From: Candidatus Ecksteinia adelgidicola
Lineage (GTDB): Bacteria; Pseudomonadota; Gammaproteobacteria; Enterobacterales; Enterobacteriaceae
Assembly (NCBI GenBank): GCA_020541345.1
Contig: CP045239.1
Location: 806,001-870,000 of the forward strand
Direction of reading: 5' to 3'
Length of the DNA: 64,000 nucleotides
Shown: piece after piece, positions 12,277 through 25,900 of the stretch
Layout of the letters: each line of letters starts with the position of its first letter
Numbering within the stretch: the stretch's first letter is position 1
Program-made: the position numbers and the translations under genes
Notes under the pieces: model-generated
Database searches by the model: none
The model's input: only the letters and a program-made list of their open reading frames with translations
Told to the model about the DNA's origin: nothing

Positions 12277-13479
12277 TTATATAACTAAACGAAAAGTATC
12301 TTGAGCTATTACTAATGCTTCATTAGTTGGAATAACTAATGCTAAACGACTATTATCTTTAGTAATAACTCCAGACTTTCCAAATCGAATCAACATATTA
12401 CGTTCATAATCAATTTTAAAATTTAATAAACTAAGCTTGTTAAGTATTAATTCTCGTACTATACTAGAATTTTCACCAATACCACCAGTAAAAATTACTG
12501 CATCAAGACGTCCATTCATTAAAACACTATATGCACTAATATATTTAGATAAACGATGACAAAATATATCGATCGCACGTTTAGCATCCTTTTTAATATT
12601 ATAATTGTCTTCTAAATAACGAAAATCACTAGTTTCTCCACTTAAACCAAGTAATCCTGATTTGTTTGTTAATATTTTTTTTATTTTTTTTATGCTCATT
12701 CCTATTGATTCATATAAATAAAAAATAATCCCTGGATCAATATCACCACTACGAGTACCCATTACTAAACCCTCTAAAGGAGTTAAACCCATAGAAGTAT
12801 CGACGCACTGACCATTTCGTATAGCAGTTATAGAACTGCCATTACCAAGATGACAAGTAATAATATTAACTTTTGTTAAAGATTTATTTAATTTTTTTGC
12901 AGCTTTCTTTGCAATATAAAAATGACTAATTCCATGTGCTCCATAACGACGAACTCCATAATCACGATATAAAGAATATGGCAAAGCATACAAATACGAT
13001 TCTTCTGGCATAGTTTGATGAAATGCAGTATCAAATACAGCAACGTTTTTAGTAATTAATTCAGGAAATGCCTTAAAAGCTGCAGTAATTCCAATTAAAT
13101 GTGCTGGATTGTGTAAAGGTGCGAATATAGTTGCATCTTTAATACCTTGAATAACAGTATCATTAATAATAGTAGAAGCAGTAAATCTTTTACCACCATG
13201 CACGATTCGGTGACCAATTGCAATTAATTTAGAAGATAAAATAGAATTTTTTTTTAAAATAGTATTAACAATAAAATATAGTGCTTCACTATGTGCCGAT
13301 TTACGAGCTAGATTAGCTTGTGATTTAATTCCATTTTCTTTCCATTGTATACGTGCTTCAGGTAAATAAAAGCATTCAGCTAAGCCAGATAAAGATTCTT
13401 TACAAGTAGTTATATTAATAACAGAAAATTTTAGAGAAGAACTTCCACAATTAAGAACAAGTACTAATTGATTGGACAT
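12277..13479 (-). CDS. ackA: Acetate kinase
   Basis: AckA transfers phosphate from acetyl phosphate to ADP, giving ATP by substrate-level phosphorylation. The length of 400 aa equals E. coli AckA. The phosphate-binding start NCGSSSLKF is at 10-18, GHRIVHGG with Arg91 at 89-96, PLHNPAH at 121-127, [15 protein letters not shown] from 148, and YGAHG with the active-site-type His182 at 179-183. [22 protein letters not shown] and the FTGGIGENS glycine loop follow. An AGGT at 13486-13489 precedes the ATG. ackA is first in the ackA-pta pair. No FNR or ArcA sites are identifiable in the very A+T-rich upstream sequence. Confidence 0.97.
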   Translation of the reverse strand: MSNQLVLVLNCGSSSLKFSVINITTCKESLSGLAECFYLPEARIQWKENGIKSQANLARKSAHSEALYFIVNTILKKNSILSSKLIAIGHRIVHGGKRFTASTIINDTVIQGIKDATIFAPLHNPAHLIGITAAFKAFPELITKNVAVFDTAFHQTMPEESYLYALPYSLYRDYGVRRYGAHGISHFYIAKKAAKKLNKSLTKVNIITCHLGNGSSITAIRNGQCVDTSMGLTPLEGLVMGTRSGDIDPGIIFYLYESIGMSIKKIKKILTNKSGLLGLSGETSDFRYLEDNYNIKKDAKRAIDIFCHRLSKYISAYSVLMNGRLDAVIFTGGIGENSSIVRELILNKLSLLNFKIDYERNMLIRFGKSGVITKDNSRLALVIPTNEALVIAQDTFRLVI

Positions 13480-16400
13480 AAAAATACCTATTTAAAAAAT
13501 AAATCTGAAATGTAACGTTTAAATATAAAATAGATAATTAATTATTTTATATAAAAATATTTTATAATATATACTACAACTAATACTAATAATAAATTAA
13601 ACACTAAATAAAAAAATTACGTAATATTATAAAATATCTATTTATTTTCTTTTAAATAGAATTATTTTTTAAAATACGATAAATTTAATTTTAATAAAAT
13701 TATAATTTTTATATAAAATAAAAAATTTAAATATTAAATTTTATTAGTATTATGTAATATTTTTATTATATAATTATATGATTATTTTTTATATTTTAAT
13801 AAATAATTATTTTAGATCATTTTAAATTAATAAAATTTTATGCATATATTATTTAATAAATAAAAATTTTTATTACATTATAATTATTTTAAAGAATCGT
13901 ATTTATGATATAGATTATTAACATTAAATGAAATTTATTGTAAATATAATGAATTGATTTTATTTTTAAACATTCTTTTCAACTATTATAAGTAATACTT
14001 ATATTTTTTAAATAATATAAATTAAAATAAAACATTATTTCGTAATAATTTATTTATATTTTTATTAAATATAAATTTATATTTTTTTATAAAATTTTAT
14101 TAAATTTAATAATTTTTCTTAATATAAAAATTAAATATATTACTAATAGTCCTCGTATATTTATTTTAATTATTTTTAATTTTTTATATTAACTGATATT
14201 TTTTTTAAGTTAACATTTTACAAAAATACTTTATAAAATATAAAAATGAAAGTATTGAAGATATAAAAAATTTTAGTATTTTTTTTATTCAAGAATACTT
14301 ACTAAATTATTATTTTATTGAATTAAATATTATGATGCTTTTAAATATGTTTTTTATAAACAAATTAATATTAATATTAATATATATTTAATGTTTTCAT
14401 CTCTTAATAAATTTAATGTTTTCATCTCTTAATAATTTAATTAAAAAAATATACTAAAAATTAATATTACTATTCTACAAAAATATTTTAATGAATATCA
14501 TTTTATTGTTTTATTATTTTTGTATTAAATAAATAGAATTAGAAATTCAATATTAAAAAACATTTTTAAATATATTTATAAAAAATGTAATAGAATTAAA
14601 ATTATCATAATATTTCATTCAATAATAATATAATTATTTAAGTATTTCATACGAAATTAAAATGTAACAAAAATAAATTTTAATTCTTAAAAATGAATTT
14701 TTTATTATAATATCTACTTCAAAAATGTTTTATATTTAAAAATATATTAATTAGAGTAAAATATTAATTTTATTAATATTTTACGTTCATAAAAAATATT
14801 TTTATATTTTTATATATTGTAAAAAAAGTTTTTTATTTATTATTAATAATATATTTTATATTATTAATAATATATTTTATAATAAAATTATTTTTTTATT
14901 ATATATAATTTATTTAATATAAAAATAAAATTTGATATCACATAAAATTTAAAAATTATAAAAAATTTATATAAATATTTATTTTAATTTTTACAATATC
15001 ATTTTTATATTTAATTAAATAATATTTAATTTTAATAAATAAAATTAACAATATTTAAAATTATTTATTATAACATTAAATAAAACATTAATATGAAGTA
15101 TTAATTTTATTATAAATTTTTTTTTAAAAAAATAATATGTTTTAGTAAAATAAAAAATTCTTTTAATGTTTATAATTAAGAATAAAACAATGAAAAAATC
15201 AATCAAGAAATAATCATTAATCAACTGTCTTCATATATTTAATTATAAACAATCATAATAAGTATTAAATTGTGAATAATAATAGTGATAAGTTAGAAAT
15301 ATTATGATATAAAATTGTAATTAATTTATTTTATTATAAATATATTTTATGAAATTATAATTAAGTTTATTATAATAATATATATAGTCTTTATTCATTT
15401 AAATAATTTGTTTCATTGTTATATTTATTAATATTGTTCAATAATACAGATATTAATAAAAAAATATACTTTAACTAAAATAAAAAACTTTATATTAATA
15501 ATCATATATATCAAAATTATATCGATGCACTACTGCTATGTGTTGTTATTTAAAAAATAACTTTGTTAATATTTTATTATATATAATGATATACTAGAAT
15601 GCTAATTATTATATCAATAATAATTTTATAATTTAAACGTTTACACAATAAATTTTATATGTTATATGTATGTTAATATTAATAAAATTATGAATTTTTA
15701 TTATAAAAAATTTCATAAAATTATTATTATTGATAATATACAAATATATAAAAAATTTTAATTTATACTTTTGTTATTTTTTATTAATGCTATTATATCA
15801 TATAAAAAATTTTTGTTATGTAAACTTATCAAACATACAGTTCATTTTTAAAAATTTTATTCAAAATGACTATTATGATTAAAATAAAAATAATATTAAA
15901 TAATAAAGTAGAAACTAATATAAATTAAAAAAATTTTCATAAATTAAATTATTTTAAGAATAAATAATATAATAATTTTCAATTATATTTCAACTTACGT
16001 ATTTAAATAATATTTAAATTTTTAACCATATATTAATTAATATTATTAAACATAATTATTAATAAATTTTTAATAAAATAAATTTTAGTATATAATATTT
16101 TAGTAAATTTAAAATATATTTCATATAACTCTCTTAAATAAGAAATGTAACATATTTATAGTATAATCTGATATTTTTTAGAAATTAGAATTATAACGAT
16201 AATTAATTTATTTTAAGATGTGATAAATATTTAATAAAATTATCGACATTGTAGTAATAATAAATAATTTCTATGTTTTTATAAAAGTTAAAAATATATT
16301 TATTTTTTAATATTTTTATAAACTTACATTAATAATTAAAAATTATCAAATAAAATTTATTAAAATGATAAAATAATTCTAATAAAAATATTAGTTTTAA

Positions 16401-19400
16401 TTAAATAAATTTTCATGTTTTAAAGAACATCAAGAATAAAATAATGTTAAATGATTTATTAAAATAATTTTTTATTCCTACGTCTTTACAAAAGACTTTT
16501 TTAAAATGTTGATTTAAATAATATAATTAATATTTGGTTATAAAAATAATGAATTAAATATGTTAATTATCAAAATAAAATTAAAATAATTAAAAATGAG
16601 TAATTTATAATATAAAAAAATATTTATAATTTTTAGTAAGATATCAAATATTTTAAATAAAAAAATATATATTTTATATATGATACTATCAATAATTTAT
16701 TAATGCAATCATATAATGAATTAATAAATTATATTGTTATAATTTTTTTTCGAAGTAATTAAAGTCATTAAAATTTAATAACATGATTTTTATAAACAGT
16801 TTAAATTTTATAATCTATAAATTTATTATTAATAATAAAATATATTTTATTATTTATAATAATATTAAAAAATAAACTACTTTTAACATAAAATTTTAAT
16901 ATAAAAACCATGTATTTTTTAATATTAATAAATATTATCATTATTATAAATAAATGTTCTTTAAAAGAATTTAACAAATTTATAATTAATATTAAAATAT
17001 TATTATAGTATTAGAATACATAATTCTAACTATATTATTATCTATTATAATTTTATATAAAATAAATTATGTTTTTTATTATTATTTTTTAATATTTATA
17101 TAAATTTTTTATACATTTTATATGTTTATTTTTGTTTTACATGTTTGTTTTTATATAATTTATAAGTAAAATATAAAATTAATTTAAAGCATTATATATA
17201 CATTTAATAAAATAAATATTTTAAACTTTACATTTTATTTTATATTAATAAATTGTATATTTATTAATAACAAAAATATTTAATATATTTTATTTAATTG
17301 AGTAAAATATATTAAATATATTTATTAATATTGTAAAATTAAACAATAAAATTTAATGTTTAATAAATTAAAAACAATACTATTTAAGATATATTATACA
17401 TGTAACGTTATTATAAAATCAAATATATTATATTTATTATAAATATTAAATAAATTAAATACATATTTATTAAATCAATCATTCAGTATACACTAAAATT
17501 AATATAGAAAAATAATACTTATAGTTTTGTTAAAATTATATATAATAAATATAAAAAATTTTAAATTAACAAAAATATATAATTTTAATATAATTTTAAT
17601 ATCTTTTATCAGATGAATTAAATCATACAATTAATATATTATATTTTTTATATTTAATATTAAATTAATGTATAATATAATCTGTTGTAATAATTATTAT
17701 ATTAATAAGATAATTAATTAATCATACAAATCATATAATTTATAAAAATTAAAATTATAATGTAAAAAAATGAATGTATTATAAAAACATAATTTAAATA
17801 ATAATTTTTCTAAATAAGAATAACTATTTTAATAAATATCTTTTAATTATATTACTTAATATAAGTTACTTTAATTATTATTTCTATAAATATATTTTTA
17901 TTATAATGCTAAAAATTTATTATAAAAAAATTTTTTGTTAATAGAAAAAAATTTTATAAAATATTAATATTTTATTTTTATCTGCAATAGTAAAATATAT
18001 ATTTAAATAAGAATTTTATTAATGATAAAATATAGACATACTTTAATAAAAAATATTTGTTTTTAAAGATATAAAATTAATTAAATATAAAATTTTATTT
18101 ATTGATTAAAATTTATTAAAAATAAATGTATTGATAAAAGACTTTAAAAAATATTAAAAAGTTGTTTTTATAAAAATTATATTGTGATCTTATTAATACA
18201 TATTATTTTATTAATAATAACAAAATACATAACATGAAAAAATTATAATTATTTTATCATATAAATTTAATGATATATTAAATTGAATAAATTATAATAA
18301 GTCATAAATATATTATAAAAATTAAAATTTTTAGACATTAATATATGTTATATTAAGTTTTATATTAAATTTTATTTATTATAAAGTTTTAGGTATTAAA
18401 TTCATTTTTTTTATTAATAATATATTTATAACTTATTATAAATTACATACTATTAAAAAATTTTTTATATACATTTTATTTTTATTAATAATAAATTTTT
18501 ATATTTTATAAAAAGAAATAAGGTTTTTACTATCTTAAGAAGAATATCATTATTTAAATTTTAATAAACATCTTAGAAATAAATATTTTATATCAAAATA
18601 TATTTATATTTTCATTTAAGATGGTGATAATTAAAGTTATTATATATAAAATAAAAATATTTTACTAGTGTTTAAAATATTTAAAAAATTTTAATTATTA
18701 AAAATAAAAAATAATTTTTATACATGAAAAAGTCGATTTTTATATTGTAAAAAAGAATTATAATGTAGTATAAATAATATTTAATTAAAGAAAAATATCT
18801 TCAAATAAATATCACATATAAATTAAACGTAATATTTTAAAATCATTTTTTTTAACAATTAATAATTTTATTAAAATAAAATAGTATTTTATAATTATAT
18901 TAAAACATTTAAAAATCTTTGAATGTATATAATATTAATCACTATTATTTTATTATTAAATTTTTAAAATATATTTATGTTACATTTATTGACTATAAAA
19001 TATTTTAAAATTTATGTAAAAAGTAATAAATTTATATTTTAAATTAAAAATTACCATAATAATGAGTTATCATATTTATACAAAATAAAAAGATATTAAT
19101 AATAAAAAATTTTTATAAATAGATAAAAAATAATGTATTTTAATAAAGATTAATAATTTATTATATTAATTACAAATTATATTTTATTAATTAATTATAA
19201 AATTAAAAAGTGTTTAAATAAAATAGTTTCATATTCAATATATGAAAAAATTACTATATTTAGTAATAAATAAAATATTTATTATAAAATATTAATTTTA
19301 TAAACATTATATACTACAATTGATTGAAGATATTTTATTTTATAATTTGTTAAATTTATAATACAAAAATTTATAATACAAATAGCATAAAACATTAATA

Positions 19401-19609
19401 AATAACATTACCTTATATAAAAATATTAATTATATTAATAAATGTATTATACTTTTATATTTATTTTCAAGTAAATAATAAAAATAATTACTAAAACATA
19501 TCATAATATAATTATTTTATGTTATTAAAAAACATATTTTATACTTCACGCATAATTTTACAATAAACAATAAAAAATTAATATTTTTATTTTTAAAAGT
19601 TTCATAATA
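13480..19609. other. 6.1 kb gene desert between ackA and pheT
   Basis: This is the longest gene-free stretch in the window. Hand counts give 2 G/C in 60 bases at 14041-14100 and 3 in 60 at 17281-17340. A two-copy 25 bp tandem repeat lies at 14387-14436. I found no tRNA, no open frame with protein-like composition and no recognisable gene remnant on either strand. Poly-A/T tracts, TAAT and ATATT motifs dominate. In enterics ihfA normally follows pheT; no trace of it is readable here. Confidence 0.6.
14387..14436. repeat. Two-copy 25 bp direct tandem repeat
   Basis: The unit containing TAATGTTTTCATCTCTTAAT occurs at 14387-14411 and again at 14412-14436, nearly identical. It lies in noncoding DNA. 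A near-perfect copy this size in a decaying spacer suggests a recent slippage duplication. Confidence 0.8.
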
Positions 19610-21997
19610 TTAATTTCTTATATACACTTGAAATTGTTTTTTTAAAATGTTTATACATTTTTCAATAATAGTGTTTATTTCTTTTTCTTTTAATGTACGA
19701 TTTATATCTTGTAACACTAAATTAATAGCTAAACTTTTATAACCTTTTGGTATATTTTTTCCACGATAAACATCAAATAAATTTACATTAATTATGTGTT
19801 GTACGTTAACTTTCTTACATACTAATACAATATCTTCTGCTGAAACATTTTCAGCTACTACTATAGAAATAGTACGATTGTTTTCTGGAAATCGAGAAAT
19901 TGCACGTGATTGAGGAATAATACGATGCGAAATTTTATTCCATTCTAATTCAAAAACTAACGTACAACTATGAAGATTTAACTTATGTTCTAATTCTGGA
20001 TGAATAACACCAATTAAACCTATTCGTTCATTGCATAAATAAATTCCTGCATTTTTTCCTGGGTGTAACGCAGGATGAACTTCTTTTCTAAAATTAACAT
20101 CCACTAATCGACCTGTTAATTCAAGAATAGATTCTACTTCACCTTTTAAATCATAAAAATCAACTAATCTTTTTTTTAAATCCCAATGAAGATCATAAAT
20201 ATCCCCAGTAATAATCCCCGCTAACATAATTTCTTGTTGAACGTTCAAGTTACTTTTTTCATCAGGAAAAAAACAAAGACCACTTTCAAATAAGCGTAAA
20301 CGTGTTTTTTGACGATTTTGATTATAAATTACTGTAGATAGCAAACCACTCCATAAAGATAAACGCATAACAGACATGTCAATTGATATTGGATTTAGTA
20401 TTGTTAATGCTTCTTGATTTGGATGTAATAATGTTTGTATTTTAGGATCAACAAAACTATAAGTAATTACTTCATGAAATCCATGATCAACTAATAAAGT
20501 TTTTACACGTTCTAATTCTAAATTAGTTTCACTGTTTTTTGTTATTATCAAATTAGTACAAAGCGGTATATTAGGAATTTTATCATAACCATAAATACGT
20601 GCTATTTCTTCTATTAAGTCTTCTTCAATATGTATGTCAAAACGCCAACTTGGTGATTGTACTAACCAATCATTATTTTTTTTAATTACTGAAAAACCTA
20701 ATCGACATAAAATGTCTTTAACTATTTTAGTTGATATTACATAACCAAGCAAACTATTGAGTTTTTTGCGACGCAATAGAATAATATTATTTTTTGGCAA
20801 TGTGTTTTGAGTAGTAATATTAATTATTGGACCAACTTGACCTCCACAAATTTTAATTAAAAGATCAGTAACACGTTCCATGGCTTTATTTTGCAACATA
20901 AAATCTACACCACGCTCATATCTATAAGAAGCATGAGTCTGTAATCCTTGACGACGCGCTCGACCAATAATATATGACGGATTAAAAAAAGCAGATTCAA
21001 TAAATATATCTTTGGTTTTATTATGAATTGAGGGATAATAACTATTTATAATACCTCCTATAGCTAATATTTTATATTGATCAGCAATTACTAAAGTATC
21101 AGTATTTAATTCAATTTTCTTTCCGTCAGATAAGATGAATATTTCACCTTCTATAGCCATTCGAACAACTATACCACCTTTAATGCAATGAAGATCAAAA
21201 ACATGTATAGGTTGTCCAAGTTCTAGTAATACATAATTTGTTATATCAATTACAGAATTAATAGAATTAATTCCGCAACGACGTAATTTTTCACTAATCC
21301 ATAATGGGCTTATAGTCTTGATGCAAATGTTTTTTATTATTCGACCTAAATAACAAGGACATGCTTGAGTTTCAGTAATATAAATAGGTAGTACAGAATT
21401 AATAGTAGGTATATGTTTTTTAATAATTGGATTAGTTAATCTTATGTTATTTAATACACTTATATCACGTGCTATACCGATTATACTTAAACAATCAGAT
21501 CGATTTGGTGTAATAGTCATTTCAATAATATTATCATATAATTTCAAGTACTCATAACAATCAGCACCAACAGGTGCATCTTTTGGTAATTCTATAAGAT
21601 TATCACAATCATTAGAAATATCTAATTCCATAAAAGAACACAATATACACTCTGATAGTATGTTATGTATTTTCATAGTATTAACTTTTAAAGAACTAGG
21701 TAAAACTGAACCTATAGTAGCTACCGCTACTTTTAAATTTACCCGACAATTAGATAATTTACAAACAGTATTGAGTATACGATTACTTCCAATATTAACT
21801 TTAACTACTTTTAGTTCTTCGGAACCTATTAATTTATAACATTCAATTATTTTTCCTATTTTTACACCAAAAAAAACACGAGAAGCCAAATAAGTCTTAT
21901 CTATTGTTAATCCAGCCATAGTCATTTGATGAGACAATACTTTAATGTTAATGGGTGGATCTACCCACTCACGTAACCAGAGCTCACTACACTTCAT
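19610..21997 (-). CDS. pheT: Phenylalanyl-tRNA synthetase beta subunit
   Basis: This is the large subunit of the alpha2-beta2 phenylalanyl-tRNA synthetase. It contributes tRNA binding and editing while PheS carries the aminoacylation site. The 795 aa length equals E. coli PheT. The N-terminal region (MKCSELWLREWVDPPI) leads into the EMAP-II-like tRNA-binding domain near residues 39-150, then the B3/B4 editing region (TITPNRSDCLSIIGIARD near 155), the B5 domain (near 400-475), the catalytic-like core and a C-terminal anticodon-binding domain (SRFPENNRTISIVV near 700). The EMAP-II part is the most diverged from E. coli. AAGGTGAT lies just before the ATG, 15 bases downstream of the pheS stop, so the two are cotranscribed. 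Confidence 0.97.
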   Translation of the reverse strand: MKCSELWLREWVDPPINIKVLSHQMTMAGLTIDKTYLASRVFFGVKIGKIIECYKLIGSEELKVVKVNIGSNRILNTVCKLSNCRVNLKVAVATIGSVLPSSLKVNTMKIHNILSECILCSFMELDISNDCDNLIELPKDAPVGADCYEYLKLYDNIIEMTITPNRSDCLSIIGIARDISVLNNIRLTNPIIKKHIPTINSVLPIYITETQACPCYLGRIIKNICIKTISPLWISEKLRRCGINSINSVIDITNYVLLELGQPIHVFDLHCIKGGIVVRMAIEGEIFILSDGKKIELNTDTLVIADQYKILAIGGIINSYYPSIHNKTKDIFIESAFFNPSYIIGRARRQGLQTHASYRYERGVDFMLQNKAMERVTDLLIKICGGQVGPIINITTQNTLPKNNIILLRRKKLNSLLGYVISTKIVKDILCRLGFSVIKKNNDWLVQSPSWRFDIHIEEDLIEEIARIYGYDKIPNIPLCTNLIITKNSETNLELERVKTLLVDHGFHEVITYSFVDPKIQTLLHPNQEALTILNPISIDMSVMRLSLWSGLLSTVIYNQNRQKTRLRLFESGLCFFPDEKSNLNVQQEIMLAGIITGDIYDLHWDLKKRLVDFYDLKGEVESILELTGRLVDVNFRKEVHPALHPGKNAGIYLCNERIGLIGVIHPELEHKLNLHSCTLVFELEWNKISHRIIPQSRAISRFPENNRTISIVVAENVSAEDIVLVCKKVNVQHIINVNLFDVYRGKNIPKGYKSLAINLVLQDINRTLKEKEINTIIEKCINILKKQFQVYIRN

Positions 21998-22012
21998 ATG
22001 GTAATCACCTTA

Positions 22013-22996
22013 TTATTTCAATTGTTCAAGAAAACGAAGATCATTTTCAAAAAATATTCGTACATCAGTAATGCCGTAACGCAACATAGTTAAGCGTTCT
22101 ATACCTATACCAAATGCAAAACCGCAATAAGTTTCAGGATTAATACCAACATTATGTAAAACGTTTGGATGAACCATGCCGCATCCTAAAACTTCTAACC
22201 ATTTATCATTTTTATTTATAATATCAATTTCAGCAGAAGGTTCAGTAAATGGAAAATACGATGGACGAAATCGAATTTTGATATTTTTTTCAAAAAAATC
22301 ATATAAAAAATTACATAAAATACCTTTTAAGTTACTAAAACTAATATTTTTGTCAACAAGAAGTCCTTCCATCTGATGAAACATTGGAGTATGAGTTTGA
22401 TCATAATCATTACGATATACGCGACCTGGAGTAATAATACAAATAGGTGGGTGTTGATTGTTCATAGTATGAATTTGTACGCTAGAAGTTTGTGTTCGTA
22501 ATAATCGTGTGGAATCAAACCAAAAAGTATCGTGATCATCGCGAGCAGGATGAGATTGAGAAATATTTAATGCATCAAAATTATGATAATCATCTTCAAT
22601 TTCAGGACCAAGTGCTGTAGAAAAGCCTAATTTATAAAAAAATTTTGAAATACGATTAATGGTACGAGTAATCGGATGTAATCCTCCATTTTTTATGCGA
22701 CGTCCTGGAAGAGATATATCTATAGTTTCAATATTCAAACGTTGATTTATCATTATAGTTTTTAATATGTTATAACGCGCATTTAAATATTTTTTAATCT
22801 TTTTTTTTGACAGATTAATACTTGCACCAATTATTGAACGATTTTCAGGATTTATATTTCGTAACGACCGACTTTCTATAGAAAGATGACTTTTTTTTCC
22901 TAAATATTTTATACGAATTAACTCTAACGTGTTAATATCTTGAGCATTTTTTATTTCTTCTTTAGCAGTGATTACCAATTGTGATAAATGTAGCAT
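22013..22996 (-). CDS. pheS: Phenylalanyl-tRNA synthetase alpha subunit
   Basis: PheS is the catalytic alpha subunit that activates phenylalanine and charges tRNA-Phe. I place the start at the ATG at 22996, giving 327 aa, exactly the E. coli length; the frame also runs up to a TTG at 23014, but a strong AAGGAG lies 4 bases before the ATG. The N-terminal coiled coil spans about residues 1-85. The class II core includes [25 protein letters not shown], motif 2 ([18 protein letters not shown]) and motif 3 ([17 protein letters not shown]). All substrate-pocket segments look intact. The pheM leader peptide and attenuator and the thrS-infC-rpmI-rplT genes that precede pheS in E. coli are absent; 4 kb of gene-free DNA lies upstream. 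Confidence 0.97.
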   Translation of the reverse strand: MLHLSQLVITAKEEIKNAQDINTLELIRIKYLGKKSHLSIESRSLRNINPENRSIIGASINLSKKKIKKYLNARYNILKTIMINQRLNIETIDISLPGRRIKNGGLHPITRTINRISKFFYKLGFSTALGPEIEDDYHNFDALNISQSHPARDDHDTFWFDSTRLLRTQTSSVQIHTMNNQHPPICIITPGRVYRNDYDQTHTPMFHQMEGLLVDKNISFSNLKGILCNFLYDFFEKNIKIRFRPSYFPFTEPSAEIDIINKNDKWLEVLGCGMVHPNVLHNVGINPETYCGFAFGIGIERLTMLRYGITDVRIFFENDLRFLEQLK

Positions 22997-25900
22997 TTTT
23001 CTCCTTGTTTGCAAATAAACATAACCATAAAAATAATAAATAATTAATTTTATTCAAATTTTAGTTTATTAACAATAAAATTAACTAAATATATATAGTA
23101 ATAATTATAAAATAATATAAATATATATATTTTAAACTATTTAACAATATTTTATTTAGTTAATAAAATTCAATAATCTTGTTTTTTAAAATTATATTAT
23201 ATAATGATACAGCATTAATGTTTAGTACAAATTTTAAAATTTTTATATTATTTATTTAAAAAAAGAACTAATAAAAAGTATTTTCAATTATTTAGTTTTA
23301 AATATTATAATGTTTTATAAATCGTTGATTATAAAAATTTTAATCATGTTATAAAAATATAATAATATTATATAAAGTCTTTATAATTTTATTAAAAAAT
23401 ACTAAATATTTTATTTAATAAAACATTTTATATTACATGAGAAAATTTTATTTTATATAACACATTAATTATTTTTTTTAACATACTAACATTTTAGTTA
23501 AACGTTAATAAAATAAATTTTATTTGATAATGTTTTATAATGCTTGTTTTTTTTATTAGTGATTCATAGTTACTAAATACGTTATACGCTATAACATATA
23601 ATTATTAATAGAAATTTTAAAATAAAAGTACATGAAATTGTTAAAAATAACATAAATTGTTATTTATTTTAATAAATAGATAATAACAAAATAATATATA
23701 TAAATAAAAAAACGTTAAAATATTATTAATTATAAATTTTTTTTTAAATAATTTACTAAATTGTATATTAAGAAATTTATAAAAATTTTTATAAATTTAT
23801 ACAAAAAATTACTATAAAAAAATAAGTTTTTAATACATTGATTAGTTTAATTAGATAATATCAGCTAATATATTTTATCTCTGAGAATAAAATAATCTTA
23901 ATATTCATACATAAAAATAAAACAATTGGTAAAACATATTTTATTTATTATGAATCATTATTAATTATTTATTAATATAATAATACAAATGTAAAGAATC
24001 TTTTATAAAGATTTTTATTTTTAATTCTATATCATAATAAAATTATTATATGATATTTTTATTTTTTTTTTCTATATTTTAATATATCTTATGTTTTATA
24101 TGCTTTTAATTTATTAATACAGCATTAAAGACATTTATTTTAATGATATAACATACATATATTATCAATACTGTTTGACATAAAATATTTTTAATTAGAT
24201 TTAATTTTTCTTATCTAGTTGTAAATTTTTTATATTAAAATAAAATTTAAATTCTTTATTATCTCATATAAAAAATTTAACACACAAATGACAATTTTAA
24301 TTTATATTATCCACTAAATTTTATTTTTCAAAATTAACTTGCATATTAATAAATCGATATTAATAATAAAAATCATATGAATATTATTTTACTAAAATCG
24401 TTGCTAATAATTTTATACGTTTAAATTTATTCAGATTAAGAGTATTTTGTATATTCAATTATTTATTATCATTTATGCATAATCAATATGCAGTAAATAA
24501 TATACTATAAGTAAATGCTGTATGATTAAAAACTGTATCAGTGATGTTAAATAGCTTGCTTAAGTTAACATATTTTAGTATCTTTACTAATTATGTTGGA
24601 TCGCAATAAAGAATAAAACATTAATGTTTTTTAAAATTACAACAAAAATCATAGTCTATGAAAAAATAAATTTATTAATATTTTAGATCTTTTTAAATGT
24701 ACGACAAATTTATCTTATTCATTCATAATTCAATTCATAATAAAAATTTACTTTATAACAATAATATATTTTAATAATTTTAATATTAATAAAATAATTT
24801 ATTGTTTTATCAATTTTTAGAAAAATAAATATAAATTTATACTAATACTAAAGTTTATAATAAATACAATACTAATTTTTATAACATGATAAATATCTTT
24901 TATTAAAATGATAAAAATTAGTAATACAAATAACTGTTTTTTATTTTATATAAAAATAAAAGTGTTTTAAGTACTTTTAAGACAAATTAAATTAATGTAC
25001 ATTTCTAAATCATAAACTATTTAATCTAAATAATGAGTAATAATAATGTTTATTAATAATAATTCTAATAAACTAACCAATATGAACTAAATTATAATTT
25101 TTTTGAGGTAATACTGTAATAAATTTTATATTTTTATTTTTATCACTTGTATTAATACATATACTCTATACGCTACATTTTTATCTATAATAGTTATGAA
25201 ATATTTAAACTTTTTACTTTTTACGTTCTTGTTAACTTACTTTAGTGCTTTGTATATTAAAAAAATAATATTATTTTAAATAAACTGTTAAATTTATATA
25301 TAAATATAATAATATATTATAAACTAGATAAATTTATTAAGTTTATTATTTAATAAACAATTATTTTTAAATAAACATATTTACATATAAAATTTTTTTT
25401 GTTAATAGAAAAACTAAAATTTTATTTTATGTAATAAATGATTAAATTCAATTGTATGTTTTTTGTTTTAACATAATATCAAAATATTTAATAATTTAGT
25501 TATCATATTTTTTTTTAGTTTTAAAGATATATAAATATATTTTTTAATAAGTTTAAAGAATTATATAATAAATTTTTACTTTAATGAGCGCGTTAAGATA
25601 AACTATAATAATGCATTTTAGATTATAATTTCATAACAAAATATTTTTTTAAAGAGAAAACATATAATAAATTATAAATAAACAAATGCTATATTTTAAA
25701 ATAATATTTAATTTATTTTAATTCAAGATTATTTTATGTTTTATTAATAGTTTTTATTTAAATATTGGTTTTTTTACTTTAGTGAATTTAAGTTATTTTT
25801 TATTTAAGTTAATATTATTTTTTAGTATTGAATAAAATAATTAAATATTATATTTTACTCTGTTAAGAATGAAACATGATTATATAAAAATTTTAAAAAA

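Noticed and set aside
22997-23014. Upstream TTG start of pheS adding six residues
   Set aside because: The ATG at 22996 has AAGGAG four bases away and gives exactly the E. coli protein length and N-terminus.
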